Of a stretch of 64,000 bases of DNA, positions 18,475 through 26,994 are shown in pieces; the stretch's first letter is position 1; each line of letters begins with the position of its first letter. Below the pieces are notes generated by a model that was not told the DNA's origin, did no database searches, and worked only from the letters and a program-made list of their open reading frames with translations. The position numbers and the translations under genes were made by a program. Source of the stretch: Phormidesmis sp963789215 (GTDB lineage: Bacteria > Cyanobacteriota > Cyanobacteriia > Phormidesmidales > Phormidesmidaceae); contig CAWBJY010000015.1 of the NCBI GenBank assembly GCA_963789215.1, positions 62,001-126,000 of the forward strand, read 5' to 3'.

Positions 18475-18930
18475 ATGACATATACAACAGCCAACAGCGT
18501 TAAAGAGCCTCTTCAGAAGTTCAGCGAATTTGATACAGACACCAAGCTAGCGCTACTGTGGTTCGGCTATCTAGACCTTAAAGAAAACCTCACGCCCAAC
18601 CCACCCGATGACGTGGATGAGATCGGTCATGCGCTGTTCAACCGCGTCAAGGCCATGTCTAAAGAAGACCAGCTACAGGCGCAAAGAGACATCGTTGAAG
18701 GCAACGGCAGCGACATCAGCAAAGAATACGGCGCACTCAGCTCTCCAACCGCATTAGAATTTTGGTTGCTGCTCGCTCAGGGCATGGAAGAAGGCAGCAT
18801 TATCAACGTTCCAGACGACTACGAATTGCCAGAAGAAACAAACGATTTCGTTGAGTCCGTGAAGAAACTTGACTTCGAAGAAAGAATCAACTTTACGCGC
18901 AACGCAGTTGTAGAGATGGGTTCTAAGTAA
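18475..18930 (+). CDS. Helical carotenoid protein (OCP N-terminal-domain homologue)
   Basis: The 151-residue protein corresponds to the carotenoid-binding N-terminal domain of orange carotenoid protein (OCP) without the C-terminal NTF2-like domain. Matching blocks are LALLWFGYLDL (Trp29 and Tyr32, equivalent to OCP Trp41 and Tyr44), LEFWLLLAQGMEEG (Trp97, equivalent to Trp110) and the end TRNAVVEMG, which keeps the Arg equivalent to OCP Arg155. Stand-alone family members bind a keto-carotenoid and quench singlet oxygen, and some quench phycobilisomes. No OCP, C-terminal homologue or ketolase gene is adjacent. The subclade cannot be set by eye. Confidence 0.88.
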   Translation: MTYTTANSVKEPLQKFSEFDTDTKLALLWFGYLDLKENLTPNPPDDVDEIGHALFNRVKAMSKEDQLQAQRDIVEGNGSDISKEYGALSSPTALEFWLLLAQGMEEGSIINVPDDYELPEETNDFVESVKKLDFEERINFTRNAVVEMGSK

Positions 18931-18974
18931 GCGTTTAGAGTTTCACTCAGCCTAGATTGGCCCTATCTAGTAGA

Positions 18975-19042
18975 GAAGGCTTAGCAGTAGGAAAAAGCGG
19001 TTGTTAGTAGCGATCGCCTTCTCCTATTGCTAGGCCTTTTTC
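18975..19042. terminator. Probable terminator between convergent genes
   Basis: AAGGCTTAGCAGTAGGA can pair with TCCTATTGCTAGGCCTT (two G-U type positions) across a long loop, followed by T-rich sequence. It lies after the carotenoid protein gene. Confidence 0.55.
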
Positions 19043-19091
19043 CCCACTCACTTCACAACCTAGCCAACAGAAAACTACTGCCAGAAAGCTA

Positions 19092-19388
19092 TTAGCTCCA
19101 GTCCTCACCCTTCTTAATCCAGGTAGGCGTAAAAATAGTTTCCTGCTGATGAATCTCTCGGGTTTTAGCAAACAGCTCATCCTCCGTCAGCCCCCACTGC
19201 GCCATCGTCTTATCCAAATCGCTCTGAATATCTCGCGCGCCCAAAAAACCGTCATAGCGAATCCGCAGCCGAGCCAGTTCCGCCATATTCGTCGAGCTTG
19301 CCGTCCCGGCCATAATGCTGTTGAGCATATCGCGATCCTTTCTATACTGCGGGTGCAGATAGTCTGTAGTTGGTTGAGTTTCTGCCAT
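19092..19388 (-). CDS. DUF3288 protein
   Basis: This 98-residue protein is a cyanobacteria-specific family of unknown function. Its characteristic blocks are YLHPQYRKDRDMLN, AELARLRIRYDGF, GARDIQSDLDKTM and WGLTEDELFAKTREIH. I start at the ATG at 19388; the frame stays open through 61 further codons that overlap the next gene's coding sequence and look unrelated to the family. It lies 59 bp downstream of the S-formylglutathione hydrolase gene on the same strand and could be read through from the frm operon. Confidence 0.85.
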   Translation of the reverse strand: MAETQPTTDYLHPQYRKDRDMLNSIMAGTASSTNMAELARLRIRYDGFLGARDIQSDLDKTMAQWGLTEDELFAKTREIHQQETIFTPTWIKKGEDWS

Positions 19389-19447
19389 ACCTAAAACCTG
19401 TTGTAATCTAAAGCCTGTTGCAAATGGATAAAGCTTAAAACAAACGA

Positions 19448-20299
19448 CTAAGAACAGAGCGCAGCCGCATGATGCTGAATATGATCGCCCATAAACGTAG
19501 AGATAAAGTAATAGCTGTGGTCGTAACCCGGCTGTCGTCTTAGATTCAAAGCCTGTCCAGCCTGCTTGCAAGCCGCTGCAAACACGTCCGGCAAAAGCTG
19601 CCCATCCGCCAAAAACTGATCGCCCTCGCCCTGATCAATCAAAATTGAGCCAGCCGCACTCCCAGTAGTACTCTGAGATCGCTTCACTAGCTCAGTCGCA
19701 TCATAAGCAGCCCAAGCAGACTTATCTTCGCCCAGATAACCCGTAAACGCTTTCTTCCCCCAATCGCACTGAGAAGGCGCCGCAATCGGCGCAAAAGCAG
19801 AAATAGAAGCATACTTGTCAGGGTTCTTTAGCCCGCAAATCAGGGCACCATGGCCACCCATCGAATGACCAAAAATACCGGCCCGCTCCGACACCTCAAA
19901 CTCACTGCGGACTAGGCTCGGCAGCTCATCCACAACGTAATCGTACATCTGGTAATGCTTTGCCCAGGGCGGCTCAGTGGCATTCACATAAAAACCCGCA
20001 CCCGAGCCAAAATCCCAATCGTCATCAGCCCCCGGAATATCAACCCCGCGCGGACTCGTATCTGGGGCCACCAGCATTAGCCCATGCTCCGCCGCATATC
20101 GCTGCGGGCCGCCCTTCTCAATAAAGTTTTTCTCATTACAGGTCAGTCCAGACAGATAATACAGCACTGGCACCGGGCCAGATTCTGCTTGAGGCGGCAC
20201 GTACACAGCAAAGTTCATGTCGCAGTCGCACGACTCAGAGCGATGCTGATAAAATCTTGTTGTTCCACCAAAACTCTTGGCTCGCGAGGTCTCTTTCAA
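19448..20299 (-). CDS. frmB: S-formylglutathione hydrolase
   Basis: It hydrolyses S-formylglutathione to formate and glutathione, the second step of glutathione-dependent formaldehyde removal. The esterase-D type alpha/beta hydrolase has the nucleophile elbow GHSMGGHGA, a segment LIDQGEGDQFL with the likely catalytic Asp, and PGYDHSYYFIS with the catalytic His. I propose a TTG start at 20299, because AGGAG sits eight bases upstream and homologues begin near there; this gives 283 residues. An upstream in-frame TTG at 20359 lacks such a site. It is 92 bp downstream of frmA, in the same direction. Confidence 0.92.
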   Translation of the reverse strand: MKETSRAKSFGGTTRFYQHRSESCDCDMNFAVYVPPQAESGPVPVLYYLSGLTCNEKNFIEKGGPQRYAAEHGLMLVAPDTSPRGVDIPGADDDWDFGSGAGFYVNATEPPWAKHYQMYDYVVDELPSLVRSEFEVSERAGIFGHSMGGHGALICGLKNPDKYASISAFAPIAAPSQCDWGKKAFTGYLGEDKSAWAAYDATELVKRSQSTTGSAAGSILIDQGEGDQFLADGQLLPDVFAAACKQAGQALNLRRQPGYDHSYYFISTFMGDHIQHHAAALCS

Positions 20300-20391
20300 A
20301 TTCGAGTCTCCTAATTCTGTTGTCAGCAGTTCAAATGAAAATAAGTGAAAATAAAACAAGTGGAAAGTAGGTCAAAAAACAACCCCACGCG

Positions 20392-21504
20392 CTAATCGTA
20401 TAAAACAACGCTGCGGATCGATTCGCCCCGATGCATCAAATCAAACGCATCGTTAATCTTCTCTAGCGGCATGGTATGCGTAATCAAATCATCAATATTG
20501 ATCTTCCCGTCCATATACCAGTCCACAATCTTGGGCACATCTGTACGCCCTCTCGCCCCACCAAACGCACTGCCTTTCCAAACGCGCCCGGTCACTAGTT
20601 GAAAAGGCTTTGTGCTAATCTCCGCGCCTGCCTCAGCCACACCGATAATTGTACAAACGCCCCAACCCTTATGGCAGCATTCCAACGCTTGTCGCATTAC
20701 CTTCACGTTGCCAATGCACTCAAAAGAGTAGTCCGCCCCGCCGTCAGTTAGCTCCACTAGATGATCAACAACATCACCCTCAATCTCTTTAGGGTTAACG
20801 AAGTGCGTCATGCCAAATTTTTCGGCGATCGCCCGCTTATCCGGATTAAGATCCACCCCAATAATCTTATCCGCGCCCACCATTTTCGCGCCCTGAATCA
20901 CGTTCAGCCCAATTCCACCGAGGCCAAACACCACGACATTCGCTCCGGCCTCCACCTTCGCGGTAAAAATCACCGCCCCAATGCCCGTCGTTACCCCACA
21001 GCCGATATAGCAAACCTTATCAAACGGCGCATCTGAGCGAATTTTTGCCAGCGAAATCTCCGGCACCACCGTGTAGTTGGCAAACGTAGACGTCCCCATG
21101 TAGTGATACAGCGGCTTCCCCTTAAATGAAAACCGGCTCGTTCCGTCTGGCATTAGTCCTTTGCCCTGCGTCGCACGCACCGCCTGACACAAATTTGTCT
21201 TCTGGCTTAAACAATAAGCGCACTGCCGACACTCCGCCGTATATAGCGGAATCACGTGGTCGCCAGGCTTTAGCCTCTTCACATCTGGCCCTACCTCGCG
21301 CACAATGCCCGCGCCCTCATGCCCCAAAATAGAGGGAAACAGCCCTTCTGGATCCTTACCAGAGAGCGTATAAGAGTCGGTATGGCAAATGCCCGTAGCC
21401 TTCAGCTCTACTAGCACTTCACCGGCCTGCGGCCCCTCTAGCTGCACCGTTTCAATACTCAAAGGTTGACCGGCTTCAAAGGCAACTGCGGCTTTCACAT
21501 CCAT
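20392..21504 (-). CDS. frmA: S-(hydroxymethyl)glutathione dehydrogenase / class III alcohol dehydrogenase
   Basis: It oxidises the formaldehyde-glutathione adduct to S-formylglutathione with NAD+, and class III enzymes also reduce S-nitrosoglutathione. The 370-residue zinc enzyme shows the catalytic-zinc blocks GICHTDSY and GHEGAG, the structural-zinc quartet of Cys in ECRQCAYCLSQKTNLC, and a Rossmann segment VVFGLGGIGLNVIQGAK followed by Asp in GVDLN, as in NAD-dependent members. The ATG at 21504 begins MDVKAAVAFEAG, as expected. It leads the two-gene frmA-frmB operon. I see no FrmR-type repressor nearby. Confidence 0.95.
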   Translation of the reverse strand: MDVKAAVAFEAGQPLSIETVQLEGPQAGEVLVELKATGICHTDSYTLSGKDPEGLFPSILGHEGAGIVREVGPDVKRLKPGDHVIPLYTAECRQCAYCLSQKTNLCQAVRATQGKGLMPDGTSRFSFKGKPLYHYMGTSTFANYTVVPEISLAKIRSDAPFDKVCYIGCGVTTGIGAVIFTAKVEAGANVVVFGLGGIGLNVIQGAKMVGADKIIGVDLNPDKRAIAEKFGMTHFVNPKEIEGDVVDHLVELTDGGADYSFECIGNVKVMRQALECCHKGWGVCTIIGVAEAGAEISTKPFQLVTGRVWKGSAFGGARGRTDVPKIVDWYMDGKINIDDLITHTMPLEKINDAFDLMHRGESIRSVVLYD

Positions 21505-21686
21505 AGCGATTCACTTGGGTTTCCAACTTGACCATTATTAAACAGAACTGCCCAAGTACTCTCCTCTTGAGACATAAATCTAGATGCAGTTATGAAGATA
21601 CCTGTAAAAGCTCAGGAATCAGCTTCTGATTTTAGGTATTAGGCAGTAAGTTTCACCAGACTTTTCTCCAGAGCTTGAAGACTTCT

Positions 21687-22541
21687 ATGAACCGTCAACT
21701 TTCTGTTTTAGCCAATGCGATCGCACTCACGACCATAACCCTCACCACCCTCGCCTGTACCGCTACTCCACCAGGCTCATCAGATTCAGGCCAGCTCTCT
21801 AGCTCAGAACCTGCTCAAACAGACATAGGCGAAAATCAAGCGGCTTCAAGTTCAGATAGTTCAAGCTCAGGTGCAAACGGCGCGGCTGATATCGATGCCG
21901 CTAGCCCTAGTGAGTTGATAAAGACGATCGGCGATCGCTGCGATCAATCCCTAGAAGTTGACTACCGCTCTCTAACCCTTGTCTCGCCCGATGGCACGAC
22001 CCGCGTACAGGCGCAAGGCACGCTGCGCAAATCCGCCGACCCCGAATATACAGCCGACTCCGACAACTTCAACTGCCTAGACAGATATCTTCAAACGCTT
22101 AATCGCCAGATTGCCATAGACAAACCAGAAGGCGAAGAGCGCATCGTAAAAGACGACTACGATCAGGGCTACGTTATCTTTCAACCGCGCTCATTTTCAG
22201 CCGATTCTAGCTACCTAGTAGCAGAAGTAGCCGTTGGCTATAGCGGTGGCGACGCAGCCACATATACCAGCATCATTGATATAGCAGCCAGCGAAGAACT
22301 CAATATCGCGCCCTGTGAATCTAAAGATATCGACGACATCCCACACCAAACCTTTCTAGGGTTTACAGCCGACTCAAAGGCCGTTTTCGACTGTAGCTAT
22401 AATGCAGGCCCAGAATTTATCGAAGCCGTCAATTTAGATACGGGTGAGATGCGGCAACTGTCAGAAAGACCCGACGATCTGGCTGAATATGGCACGGTAG
22501 AAGCTGAGTTTGAAGTCGATCTAGCGCGATCATTTGAGTGA
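21687..22541 (+). CDS. Probable lipoprotein of unknown function
   Basis: This 284-residue protein starts with a hydrophobic leader ending in TTLAC, a plausible lipobox with Cys at about 24, so it is probably lipid-anchored at the cell envelope. A Ser/Gly/Ala-rich linker (about 27-70) precedes a folded domain with four Cys (DRCDQ, FNCLD, APCES, FDCSY) that could form two disulfides. The text VSPDGTTRVQAQGTL and SADSSYLVAEV resembles beta-propeller or beta-sandwich repeats, but I cannot name a family. I use the ATG at 21687; a TTG four codons upstream is possible. Confidence 0.6.
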   Translation: MNRQLSVLANAIALTTITLTTLACTATPPGSSDSGQLSSSEPAQTDIGENQAASSSDSSSSGANGAADIDAASPSELIKTIGDRCDQSLEVDYRSLTLVSPDGTTRVQAQGTLRKSADPEYTADSDNFNCLDRYLQTLNRQIAIDKPEGEERIVKDDYDQGYVIFQPRSFSADSSYLVAEVAVGYSGGDAATYTSIIDIAASEELNIAPCESKDIDDIPHQTFLGFTADSKAVFDCSYNAGPEFIEAVNLDTGEMRQLSERPDDLAEYGTVEAEFEVDLARSFE

Positions 22542-22686
22542 GCTACCCGCGCCATACGCCGAGCGCCATCACCGATTACGATGCATCGAATACCCTGCAT
22601 CGACATATAGAAACTCGAAAAAGCCAGGATGAAACCTTAGACTAAAATAGCCTTCACGAAAGAGCCTTCACGAGACAACTTTAGCT

Positions 22687-23346
22687 ATGAGTTTAAGACT
22701 TTTCCTTTTACGCCACGGCGAAACAACGTTCAGCATGAGCCGTGGATTCTGCGGCAGCTTAGACGTAGATTTAACCGACTATGGCTACGAAATGGCGCAG
22801 GCATTTGCCGATGCATACAAAAGTTTGAGCTGGGAGGCCATCTATTGCAGCCCCATGAAGCGCACGATAGCGACCGCAACGCCAATGTCAGAGGCAACCG
22901 GTTTAGACCTGAGAGTACGAGACGGCTTAAAAGAAGCTGACTATGGTAAGTGGGAAGGCAAAAGTAAGGAAGCAGTAAGGCAAGAGTTTGAAGAGGACAA
23001 CTACCACTGGATGACAGAACCTGCGTGGAATGCGCCAACAGGGGGTGAAACGGCAGTAGAAGTTCGCAATCGGGCGATGTCTGTTATTGCTGAAATAGAA
23101 GAGACGCACACCGATGGCAATGTGCTAGTTGTCTCGCATCGGACGACGCTGCGAATTGTGCTGTGCAGTTTGTTTGGCATCGATCTAGGTCGGTATCGCG
23201 ATCGCCTAGACTACCCAGCCGCATCATTAAGCGTCATTAAATTTGGTAAGTACGGGCCGCTCATGGAGCGAATGGGCGATCGCGGCTACATGCCCAAAGC
23301 CCTGCGCGATCGCGAAAATCTCGAACAAACGCCCGAGCCTGATTAA
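22687..23346 (+). CDS. Histidine phosphatase (phosphoglycerate mutase-like)
   Basis: This 219-residue protein is in the histidine phosphatase superfamily. It has the RHGET motif at residues 9-13 with phospho-accepting His10, an Arg in SPMKRTIATA, the Glu in KEADYGKWEG and the second His in VVSHRTTLRI. Co-factor-dependent phosphoglycerate mutases are about 250 residues and have a longer insertion, so this is more likely a phosphatase of the cobalamin or sugar-phosphate type. The substrate is unknown. The gene is flanked by unrelated genes and appears alone. Confidence 0.85.
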   Translation: MSLRLFLLRHGETTFSMSRGFCGSLDVDLTDYGYEMAQAFADAYKSLSWEAIYCSPMKRTIATATPMSEATGLDLRVRDGLKEADYGKWEGKSKEAVRQEFEEDNYHWMTEPAWNAPTGGETAVEVRNRAMSVIAEIEETHTDGNVLVVSHRTTLRIVLCSLFGIDLGRYRDRLDYPAASLSVIKFGKYGPLMERMGDRGYMPKALRDRENLEQTPEPD

Positions 23347-23625
23347 AAAAGGCCCCAACCGACTCACTGCTCGTCTATTAAGCTGGCGATCGCTATGCTC
23401 GTACAATAGCTGTGCCAGTAACCGCTTCGGCCAAACGCCCTCAAACGGCCTAGAACGCAAAATCTTTTCTTACTCCGCCATCGAAAAGCCTTATACGGCC
23501 TTGCCTTCACAAACTCACATCAGCCCCTAGCCCCAGCCAGACAGCCTTCTAGCCACCCCCAAAAAGAGTAGCCAGTTGCAAGATTTGACCGACCTCTTCG
23601 CTTCCTAGCACTGCCCGCGACTACA

Positions 23626-25149
23626 GTGAACAAGTCGTCCAAATCTTGCATTTTAGCCGTCACATGTACCATGACTCACGCATCCTCTGCTCGTACCAAA
23701 ACGCCACTCAAGACCAAACTATGGAAGCGCACACTTGCGATAATCGGGGGTCTGGCCGTATTAGCGCAGGCCGATGCAGCCCTAGCGGGCATGTGCAGAG
23801 CAGAGCTACCCGGTAAGATCGACGCCATCGTTAACGGCTACACCCTCAAAGGCTCCCAGGTCGGCATCCTGATCGAAGACGCCAACCCCGACACCCGCAC
23901 TCTGTACGCCCGCCGCGCCCAAGAACAATTCGTCCCTGCTTCTAACGTCAAGCTGCTCACCACCGCTGCGGCCCTGCAAAACCTTGGCCCTAGCTACAGC
24001 ATTCGCACCTCCGTCTTCGGCAAACCCAACAGTGCCAATCAAGACCTCTACGTCGTTGGGCGCGGCGACCCCACCTTCACCAGCTATCAGCTCAACCTGC
24101 TCGCCAACCAGCTAAAGCAGCAGGGCATCACCCGCGTCAGCAGCCTCACCGCCGTAGATAACTACTTTGCAGGCCCCGCCGCCAACCCCTACTGGGACGC
24201 CGAAGACTACCGCGCTGGCTACGGCGCACCCACCAACAGCCTCATTCTCAACCGCAACGAACTCGGCTTTACCCTCTTCCCCACCCGCGTTGGCCAACCC
24301 CTGCGCGTCGCCTGGGACCGCCCCGAGTTTGTCCGAGGCTGGCGCATCGAGAACAACTCTCGCACCGTTGGCAGCGGCAGCGAGTTTATTGACGCAGGCC
24401 AAAAGCCCGGTCAAAAAGTCATGGACGTACGCGGCCAGCTCATCGCCGGTTCGGCGTCCGAAAACACTTCCATCGCCGTGCTAGACCCCGGCAGCTACTT
24501 CGCCGAACAGTTCCAGCAAAGCCTCAACGCTTACGGCATCAACAGCGCCACCGGCAGAGTCAGCGCCGCCAACCCACCCCAGGGCCTAGTCGAACTTGCC
24601 GCCATTCAGTCGCCCCCGCTGCGAGCCTTCATCGATCCAACTAATCTCTACAGCGTCAACATCTACGCCGAAGCCATGCTTAAAGCGCTCGGCAAATCTG
24701 TAGAACCCAACAGCCCAAACACCTACGCCGCCGGAGCCACCGCCGTCAGCAAAGTTCTCACAGATCTAGGCGTAGCCCCCGGCAGCGTTTCTATCGTCGA
24801 TGGCTCTGGTCTTTCTCGAAGAAATCAGGCCACGCCCGAAGCCTTTGTCGATACTTTGCAGGCGATCGCGAAAACTCAAAACGCCAGCATCTACCGCAAT
24901 TCTTTGGCGATCGCCGGACGCAGCGGCACCCTCAGCAACCGAATGCGCGGCACCGCAGCCGAAGGCCGCTTTGCAGGCAAAACCGGCACTCTCAGCGACA
25001 CCTACACCCTCAGCGGCTACCTCAACCCGCCCAACCATCCGCCCCTAGCGCTCAGCATTTTAATCAACAACTCCAACGCCAGAAGCAGCGACGTTCGCAG
25101 CCTCATCGATCAAATTATCGTTCACGCAGCCAACCTAAACGACTGCTAG
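23626..25149 (+). CDS. dacB: D-alanyl-D-alanine carboxypeptidase / endopeptidase (family S13, PBP4 type)
   Basis: PBP4-type enzymes trim D-Ala and cut cross-links in periplasmic peptidoglycan. The 507-residue protein has a hydrophobic leader with likely cleavage after ALA near 54. The three active-site motifs are SNVK (Ser106-Lys109 in PASNVKLLTT), SGLSRRN (the SxN box; here Ser-x-x-x-x-x-Asn spacing as in this family) and AGKTGTL (the KTG box). The first codon is GTG at 23626; an ATG at 23671 is an equally possible start. The gene is markedly C-rich at third positions compared with its neighbours. Confidence 0.92.
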   Translation: MNKSSKSCILAVTCTMTHASSARTKTPLKTKLWKRTLAIIGGLAVLAQADAALAGMCRAELPGKIDAIVNGYTLKGSQVGILIEDANPDTRTLYARRAQEQFVPASNVKLLTTAAALQNLGPSYSIRTSVFGKPNSANQDLYVVGRGDPTFTSYQLNLLANQLKQQGITRVSSLTAVDNYFAGPAANPYWDAEDYRAGYGAPTNSLILNRNELGFTLFPTRVGQPLRVAWDRPEFVRGWRIENNSRTVGSGSEFIDAGQKPGQKVMDVRGQLIAGSASENTSIAVLDPGSYFAEQFQQSLNAYGINSATGRVSAANPPQGLVELAAIQSPPLRAFIDPTNLYSVNIYAEAMLKALGKSVEPNSPNTYAAGATAVSKVLTDLGVAPGSVSIVDGSGLSRRNQATPEAFVDTLQAIAKTQNASIYRNSLAIAGRSGTLSNRMRGTAAEGRFAGKTGTLSDTYTLSGYLNPPNHPPLALSILINNSNARSSDVRSLIDQIIVHAANLNDC

Positions 25150-25174
25150 CTAGCAAGGCAAAACTCAGGGTCTA

Positions 25175-25260
25175 GTGACATAGAAATCCCCAACTAGCGA
25201 TTTTTGGGAATTATCAGGCAGTTCCGCCCGCCTAAAAGAGAATTGTCACTGCTATGTCAC
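25175..25260. repeat. MITE-like element with 9-bp terminal inverted repeats
   Basis: An 86-bp segment begins GTGACATAG and ends CTATGTCAC, an exact inverted pair. Inside, CCCCAA and TTGGGA can also pair. I see no clear target-site duplication. It directly follows dacB, and the right repeat contains the ATG of the small ORF at 25254. Confidence 0.45.
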
Positions 25261-25409
25261 CGTCCTTTCCAATGCTAGCCGCATTTGCGATTATCACATT
25301 CATCGCTCTTCATATAGCAAGCACAAAAACCAACGCCAAGCCCGATAGCAAAAAATCTTCTGATAGGAGAAAGGGCGATCGCAGAGGCGCAGAGCGAAAA
25401 AGTAGCTAG
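25254..25409 (+). CDS. Possible small membrane protein, 51 aa
   Basis: The frame encodes one hydrophobic helix (about 7-23) followed by a strongly basic, Lys/Arg/Ser-rich tail (DRRKGDRRGAERKSS). That layout is typical of small single-pass membrane proteins. There is no strong ribosome site, and the start codon lies inside an inverted repeat, so this may be a chance ORF. It ends on the same CTAG as the convergent gene that ends at 25406. Confidence 0.35.
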   Translation: MSPSFPMLAAFAIITFIALHIASTKTNAKPDSKKSSDRRKGDRRGAERKSS

Positions 25410-25708
25410 CACTTTATCATCCATAACTTGTGCTTCTCTTTGAGAACTTCCCACCTCGCTTTGTCTGCGTCAAAGTCGGCAGTAGCAGGCGGAATTCCAG
25501 CGGTGAACCACTCTACGAAAGATTGAATATTTTCAGGCGTTTGTTCGTTACCAAAGGTAGGGACTTGGTTGAGTTGCTCCGCCTTCTCGCCGGATTCGCC
25601 TAACTTTAAGATGATAATTTCAACTTCACCTGGCGCAAGATTAATCGTTTCTGATAGCTGTAGCTGCCCAGACTCGTTAATATGACCTTTTAGTTTTAGA
25701 GCTTGCAT
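25406..25708 (-). CDS. Antitoxin-like small protein of unknown function
   Basis: This 100-residue protein starts MQALKLKGHINESGQLQL, a beta-rich N-terminus ending in GEVEIIILKLGE, then an acidic tail. This resembles a cyanobacterial group whose genes often sit before PIN-domain toxin genes, but no toxin gene is beside it here. I use the inner ATG at 25708; the ATG at 25732 would add eight residues. Its function is inferred only from resemblance. Confidence 0.55.
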   Translation of the reverse strand: MQALKLKGHINESGQLQLSETINLAPGEVEIIILKLGESGEKAEQLNQVPTFGNEQTPENIQSFVEWFTAGIPPATADFDADKARWEVLKEKHKLWMIKC

Positions 25709-26028
25709 TTTATTACTCGCGATCGCACCCATCCATTATGACGACATCTCAGCCAAACACAGCTTGACGCAGCGCAAAAATCAGCCTATCTTCAATAGCT
25801 AAGGTCGCGGTGCCTATCGCGATCGCTTCTTCAGGACTCAACTGCCTTTAGCACCATCGGCAGGTGCGACAACACCTACCGACGGCTAACTCCCAAACTG
25901 ATCGCGCCAGTCCAAGAGCTAAGGGCTACTGTACCTTAGCTACCTCGATTTGCACCACATTTTGCGAGCTAGCTAAGGCATTTGGGTTCTGGTTTCTTCA
26001 GCCCATATCAACTCGAAACCAGAATCTC

Positions 26029-26331
26029 ATGCATACCCTTTCCCATCCGGGCGCTCTTGCGTCCACCCTTTCTCCTACTCTTTCCCGTACGACCACCGAA
26101 CCCAAAACCGCCGCAGCCGCCACGCCAAACCCGCCCTCTAGCGGCCAAAATACGCCCGACAAATCACCCATCCGGCACCTGCTATTCGGCTCCATGCACT
26201 CCGTCCAAACCACCATTCAGCGGCTGCACCAGCTAGGCTACGCCGAACCCAACGATTGGAGTCGGCCCATCCCCACCGGCAAACCCGGCGAAGTGATGAC
26301 CGTACTCACCAAACGAGCAAGCGCCTTGTAG
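26029..26331 (+). CDS. Conserved cyanobacterial hypothetical protein
   Basis: This 100-residue protein has a variable Thr/Pro/Ala-rich first half and a conserved second half: IRHLLFGSMHSVQTTIQRLH, LGYAEPNDWSRP and PGEVMTVLTKR. I recognise this C-terminal pattern as a small cyanobacterial family of unknown function. The frame is open upstream to 25864, but that part has no family character, so I start at the ATG at 26029. It stands 60 bp upstream of the Uma2 gene in the same direction. Confidence 0.65.
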   Translation: MHTLSHPGALASTLSPTLSRTTTEPKTAAAATPNPPSSGQNTPDKSPIRHLLFGSMHSVQTTIQRLHQLGYAEPNDWSRPIPTGKPGEVMTVLTKRASAL

Positions 26332-26390
26332 AGAAAGTCATTTCTACAAACAAACTGTCATAATTAGCCATAGAAAATAGGTTCATAGCG

Positions 26391-26954
26391 ATGGTACAGA
26401 CCCCTATCAAGCCAACGACGCTAGAGGCATTCTTGCAGCAACCCGAGACTAAGCCTGCCAGCGAATATATTGACGGACAAGCCATTCAAAAGCCCATGCC
26501 AAAGACAGCGCACAGTGGAATTCAAGCGGGCTTGATCAAGGTTATAGACCCGGCGTTAAACCCTGACAAAATAGCTAGAGCTTTTCCAGAACTCCGCTGT
26601 ACTTTTGCTGGACGCTCTATCGTTCCAGATATCACTGTTCTACCGTGGGCTAAAATCCCTCGGGACGACAGGGGCAAGCTCGCTGACGAACTTTTTGAAG
26701 CACCCGACTGGATAATTGAGATTTTGTCGCCAGGGCAAAGTCAAACCAAAGTAGTCAAGAAGATCTTTCACGCGCTAGAGCATGGCACTCAGCTAGGATG
26801 GCTTATCGATCCAGAAGAAGAGTGCGTTTTTAGCTACACACCTGACCTAAAGACGGTACTGCACGAGGAAAGCGATGCAACACTGCCGGTTCCAGAATTT
26901 GCAACAGATTTCTGTCTCACCGTAGGAGAGTTAGTGGCATGGCTATATGAGTGA
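26391..26954 (+). CDS. Uma2-family (DUF820) putative endonuclease
   Basis: This 187-residue protein belongs to the Uma2/DUF820 group, abundant and highly paralogous in cyanobacteria, with a PD-(D/E)XK nuclease fold. Core residues are visible: Glu25 in ASEYIDGQ, VPDITVLP (the Asp of the core), then IIEILSPGQSQTKVVKK, where Glu and the following Lys complete the site, and LGWLIDPEE. The biological target is unknown; these genes are often linked to mobile DNA. Confidence 0.9.
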   Translation: MVQTPIKPTTLEAFLQQPETKPASEYIDGQAIQKPMPKTAHSGIQAGLIKVIDPALNPDKIARAFPELRCTFAGRSIVPDITVLPWAKIPRDDRGKLADELFEAPDWIIEILSPGQSQTKVVKKIFHALEHGTQLGWLIDPEEECVFSYTPDLKTVLHEESDATLPVPEFATDFCLTVGELVAWLYE

Positions 26955-26994
26955 GGAGCTAAAGCACGGTTGAGATTGGCGATCGCACCCAACA

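Noticed and set aside
24112..24414. Long ORFs opposite and out of frame with dacB
   Set aside because: dacB has full active-site motifs, and the others arise from its strong third-position C bias.
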